Shown here one piece after another: positions 58,916 through 61,656 of a stretch of 61,656 nt of DNA. The position numbers were made by a program, and so were the translations under genes. The stretch comes from Halochromatium salexigens. GTDB taxonomy: Bacteria; Pseudomonadota; Gammaproteobacteria; Chromatiales; Chromatiaceae. Below the pieces are notes generated by a model. It was not told where the DNA came from, did not search any database, and worked only from the letters and a program-made list of their open reading frames with translations. The first letter of the stretch is position 1; the number at the start of each line of letters is the position of its first letter. The DNA lies in the NCBI RefSeq assembly GCF_016653295.1, contig NZ_NHSF01000015.1:1-61656 (forward strand). The letters run 5' to 3'.

Positions 58916-59806
58916 TCAATCGCGCCAGCGTTTCGATAAGTCAGCGTAGGCATCGATGCGACGATCGCGCAGGAAGGGCCAGATGCGCCGCACCTGCTCG
59001 CTGCGCCGCAGATCGATCTCGGCGATCAGCAGGTCTTCCGCGTCCGCCGGCGCGCGCGCGAGGATCTCACCTTGGGGACCACAGATGAAGGAATTGCCCC
59101 AGAACTGGATGCCGGCTTCGGGGGAGCCGGAGGGCGCATCGGGGGTTGGCTCGAAGCCGACTCGATTGCAGGCCAGCAGCGGCAGGCCGTTGGCGATCGC
59201 ATGGCCGCGCTGCACGGTCATCCAGGCATCGAGCTGGCGCGCTTGCTCCTCGGCGTCGTCGCACGGGTCCCAACCGATCGCGGTCGGGTAGAGCAGCAGC
59301 TCGGCACCGGCCAAGGCCATCAGCCGCGCGGCTTCCGGGAACCACTGATCCCAGCAGACCAGCACGCCAAGCCGCCCGACGGCCGTCTCGACGGGCTCGA
59401 AACCGAGATCGCCGGGGGTAAAATAGAACTTCTCGTAGAAGCCGGGATCATCCGGGATGTGCATCTTGCGATACACGCCCGCCAAGCGACCGTCGGCATC
59501 CAGCACCACGGCGGTGTTGTGGTAGACGCCGGCACCGCGTCGCTCGAACACCGAGCCGACGATGACCAGGCGAAGTTCCGCCGCCAGCGCGCCGAGCCGC
59601 TCGGTGGTCGGCCCTGGCACCGGTTCGGCGGCCTCGAAGCGCGCGCAGTCCTCGCGCTGGCAGAAGTAATCGCCATTGTGCAACTCCTGCAAGAGCAAGA
59701 GCTGGCAGTCGGCGTCTGCCGCCTGGCGACAGGCGCGCGCAAGGGCTTCCCAGGTCGCCTGCGCGCTGGCGCGGTGTTGATGTTGGACGAGGGCGGCCTT
59801 GATCAC
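58916..59806 (-). CDS. aguB: N-carbamoylputrescine amidase
   Basis: This 296-residue nitrilase-superfamily enzyme hydrolyses N-carbamoylputrescine to putrescine. The Glu-Lys-Cys triad is visible in LLLLQELHNGDYF, YRKMHIPDDPGFYEKFYF and VLVCWDQWFPEAARLM. The FYEKFYF and DQWFPE motifs mark the AguB subgroup. The usual partner, agmatine deiminase, is not seen in the window. It is 122 bp upstream of the trpD2-like gene on the same strand. Confidence 0.92.
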   Translation of the reverse strand: MIKAALVQHQHRASAQATWEALARACRQAADADCQLLLLQELHNGDYFCQREDCARFEAAEPVPGPTTERLGALAAELRLVIVGSVFERRGAGVYHNTAVVLDADGRLAGVYRKMHIPDDPGFYEKFYFTPGDLGFEPVETAVGRLGVLVCWDQWFPEAARLMALAGAELLLYPTAIGWDPCDDAEEQARQLDAWMTVQRGHAIANGLPLLACNRVGFEPTPDAPSGSPEAGIQFWGNSFICGPQGEILARAPADAEDLLIAEIDLRRSEQVRRIWPFLRDRRIDAYADLSKRWRD

Positions 59807-59968
59807 GAATAGAGAGGCCTCGCAAGGGGCATGGAAATGGCGACGCGCCTATCATATACGGTGGCGCTCAAGGCTGATACCGCGCAGGCGATTGGGGATG
59901 CGCGTCCTCGCCGAGGGCGGTGAGACTCAGGCCCATGTCGACTGCTCCTGAAAGGCATCCAATGTCCA

Positions 59969-60529
59969 CTAACCGGCGATCAATGCCAGCACCTGATCAC
60001 GCAGTGGTGGCTGATCCCAGTGCGCCTCGCCGATCATCCGCAGCGCGATCCGGCCCTGCGGATCGATCACATCGGTTACCGGCAGCACCGGCACCGACCA
60101 GGCCGATGCGGCGTGCATCTGCGGGTCCGGCAGCAAAGGAAAGCCGACGGCGACCGTTTCGGCGAAGGCGGCCACCGTCTCCGGGCTGTCGCCTGCGGCC
60201 ACGCCCCAGACGGCGACCTCGGGATGCTGGCGCGCCAGGGCATCCAGGGCCGGCATCTCGGCCTTGCAGGCGCCGCAATAGACGGACCAGAAGTTGACCA
60301 CCACGACGCGGCCCTGCTGGGCACCGAGATCATAGATTTTCCCGTCGAGCGCCGTGAGCCGCAGTTTTGGGGCGCTCGGCCTTGGCTGTAGCCGCTGCAA
60401 TCCGCGGCTGGCGGCGGCTGCAGGCGCTGTCGCGGCCAAGAATGGCAACGCCGCGAGGCACGCAAGCAGCCGGCGGCGGTTCAGCGTCCGCGATGGGACG
60501 GACTCGAACGCGTCGGTTGGAGATAACAT
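59969..60529 (-). CDS. TlpA-like thioredoxin with Tat-type signal
   Basis: This 186-residue protein starts at the ATG at 60529. An N-terminal segment with LNRRRLLACLAALPFLAATA suggests export or anchoring, followed by a thioredoxin fold with NFWSVYCGACKAEMPALDAL, the redox CxxC (CGAC), and VLPVTDVIDPQGRIALRMIG with the cis-Pro. The middle strand GVAAGDSPETVAAFAE is normal for the TlpA/ResA type. It likely reduces or delivers thiols for cytochrome c or metal-site assembly in the periplasm, which is inference. It is next to a small secreted protein on the same strand. Confidence 0.85.
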   Translation of the reverse strand: MLSPTDAFESVPSRTLNRRRLLACLAALPFLAATAPAAAASRGLQRLQPRPSAPKLRLTALDGKIYDLGAQQGRVVVVNFWSVYCGACKAEMPALDALARQHPEVAVWGVAAGDSPETVAAFAETVAVGFPLLPDPQMHAASAWSVPVLPVTDVIDPQGRIALRMIGEAHWDQPPLRDQVLALIAG

Positions 60530-60649
60530 CGGGCAATCCTCGCAGCGAGTAGCGGCTGACCAATCGGGCGCTGCACGCACGCCTGCAGCCTGTGCCTGGA
60601 GTCCGACAGCCCGGCCAGTCCCGCTGGCCGGGTCTTGGCGTGCCACCGG

Positions 60650-61090
60650 TTATTGCACCTCGCCGCTGAACTGGAACCAGCCCTCGCCGTAGACGTAGTC
60701 GTGCATATCCTCATGCGCCTGCTGGCTCCAGACCGTCTTGAAGCCCTTTGGGGTGCGCACCATGAACTCGTCGACGACCATCGTGTTGTGCGTGCTGTCG
60801 ACGCTGCCGGTCGCGCGCGCCTCCTCGAGCACATGCCGAACCTTGACGTCGCGCGGTACGTTGGCGAGGAAGAAGTACTCGCCATCGGGCTGCTGGAGCA
60901 CAAAGGCCGGCTCGAAGGCGAGATGCGGGTCGAGCTTGTCGGCCGGGCAGGTATGGCCGCCGTGGGCGCAGCCGTGGCCGTTGATCTTGCCGGTGACCGT
61001 TTCCGCCAGGGCGGTGCCGCTGGCGAGAGCGCCGACGAGCCCGAGCAGCGGCAGGACGGTGCGAAGCGGATGGGTGATTGCGGTCGTCAT
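60650..61090 (-). CDS. Small secreted protein with His/Cys-rich N-terminus
   Basis: This 146-residue protein has a signal peptide (LRTVLPLLGLVGALASGTAL). The mature N-terminus, ETVTGKINGHGCAHGGHTCP, is rich in His, Cys and Gly and looks metal-binding. The rest, with AFVLQQPDGEYFFLANVPRD and VWSQQAHEDMHDYVYGEGWF, has no domain I know. It lies 120 bp upstream of the TlpA-like gene on the same strand, so redox or metal handling together is a fair guess. Confidence 0.65.
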   Translation of the reverse strand: MTTAITHPLRTVLPLLGLVGALASGTALAETVTGKINGHGCAHGGHTCPADKLDPHLAFEPAFVLQQPDGEYFFLANVPRDVKVRHVLEEARATGSVDSTHNTMVVDEFMVRTPKGFKTVWSQQAHEDMHDYVYGEGWFQFSGEVQ

Positions 61091-61472
61091 GAGCGATCTC
61101 CTGCTGAAAGGTTTTGCTGAGTGATGCAGCGTGATCAGGACGGGGTGGCAGGGTGAGCAGTGCGTTCGCCTCCCATCATCCCGTCATTAGGCTAAGACCC
61201 GCTGACGCGACCGTCTCTTTCAGCCCGACTCATGGATGTCGCCATCGGATTCGACGAGCGGGCGCTCGTGAGTGCAACATCCACCGGTTCCGCGAGGTTG
61301 AATGGGCCATGATGATTGCGTTGAATCGGGTGCACTGAAATAACGCTCAGTTCTCCTTGATAGACAGCGCGAATCCGCGCCAGGCTGAACAGCACTGAAA
61401 GGAATCCCGCGCCGCTCGGGTCCAAGAGGTCACACGGATCAGATCCCCAACCCGAGCCCCGAGGACCCCCCG
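61091..61472 (+). other. 382-bp intergenic region before zwf
   Basis: No gene with a domain or codon bias is apparent here. Short frames on either strand look random. The promoter of zwf on this strand and that of the secreted-protein gene on the other strand must lie here, but I could not place either confidently. Confidence 0.5.
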
Positions 61473-61656
61473 ATGCCGGCCGATATCGATCTCACCACCC
61501 GTGTCGAGCTCCCACGCGCCGAGCTGCCGCAGGCCGAGCCCAGCGTCCTGGTGATCTTCGGTGCCAGTGGCGACCTGACCCGACGCAAGCTGATCCCGGC
61601 GCTGTTTCATCTCGCCGGCGAGGGCTGCCTGGCGCCGGAGCTGCAGATCATCGGCA
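61473..61656 (+). CDS. zwf: Glucose-6-phosphate dehydrogenase, N-terminus (partial)
   Basis: The window ends 61 codons into this frame. It starts at the ATG at 61473, 6 bp after GAGGAC, and reads MPADIDLTTRVELPRAELPQ then SVLVIFGASGDLTRRKLIPA, the nucleotide-binding GxxGDLxxRKL motif of Zwf. The enzyme oxidises glucose-6-phosphate to 6-phosphogluconolactone with NADP. The downstream part is outside the window. Confidence 0.93.
   Translation, partial: MPADIDLTTRVELPRAELPQAEPSVLVIFGASGDLTRRKLIPALFHLAGEGCLAPELQIIG

Noticed and set aside
1-61656. CRISPR array, tRNA or rRNA genes, insertion-sequence transposases
   Set aside because: I looked for regularly spaced repeats, T-loop-like sequences, and DDE or Y1 transposase motifs and found none that I can support. 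Some tRNAs could still be missed by eye.

Overview
The window is 61.7 kb of high-GC gammaproteobacterial chromosome. It is most likely from a purple sulfur bacterium (Chromatiaceae or a close relative). The hints are a sulfur-globule-like secreted protein, a RuBisCO-like protein, a diheme c4-type cytochrome, a Rieske ferredoxin, an oxygen-sensor-type GGDEF protein, and several copies of the Uma2, DUF29, AAA-ATPase-like/DUF1703 and DUF3782 families that are common in phototrophs. No photosynthesis or sulfur-oxidation operon lies inside the window, so the assignment is inference.

Layout. (1) 0-20.5 kb is an accessory zone. It holds multi-copy nuclease-like families (Uma2, DUF1703, DUF3782-like, DUF29), complete toxin-antitoxin pairs (HipB-HipA, MNT-HEPN), an orphan HicB antitoxin, and many gene remnants: an N-truncated DUF1703 gene, two internally deleted Uma2 copies, DUF3782-like C-termini, HicB/VapC scraps, a Fic-protease chimera and polysaccharide deacetylase pieces. 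Two AT-rich surface-polysaccharide modules are embedded in it: tandem membrane proteins at 6.7-9.2 kb, and an FrhB-like / polysaccharide pyruvyl transferase / UPF0104 trio at 17.0-20.3 kb. (2) 20.5-32.6 kb is mostly core-like: a GT2 glycosyltransferase, treZ, a renalase-like flavoprotein, a SOUL protein, a beta-propeller membrane protein, gltX, a MepK-like peptidase, a pentapeptide-repeat protein, OAH sulfhydrylase and a class I amidotransferase. (3) 32.7-39.5 kb carries class Ia ribonucleotide reductase: nrdB, psiE, a small membrane protein, and nrdA interrupted in frame by a 379-residue intein. Its promoter region has a pair of NrdR boxes and two DnaA boxes. (4) 39.8-45.1 kb has a diheme cytochrome c, a metallo-beta-lactamase-fold/GGDEF sensor, a Sel1-SLT lytic transglycosylase, GtrA and a GT2. 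(5) 45.1-51.7 kb is the pyruvate dehydrogenase operon aceE-aceF-lpdA with a DUF29 gene between aceF and lpdA. (6) 51.9-61.7 kb has the sulfur-globule-like protein, a RuBisCO-like protein overlapping a chemoreceptor gene, a DUF2726-like protein, a Rieske ferredoxin, a TrpD2-like enzyme, N-carbamoylputrescine amidase, a TlpA-like thioredoxin, a small periplasmic protein and the start of zwf.

The strongest points for a second look are: the NrdA intein, whose downstream neighbour is Gly instead of Cys/Ser/Thr and whose penultimate residue is Arg; the NrdR plus DnaA sites upstream of that gene; complementary decay of a duplicated Uma2/DUF3782 cassette; the chemoreceptor/RuBisCO-like overlap together with a duplicated sensor repeat; and the DUF29 gene inside the pyruvate dehydrogenase operon. 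All calls were made by eye from the sequence, with no database search.
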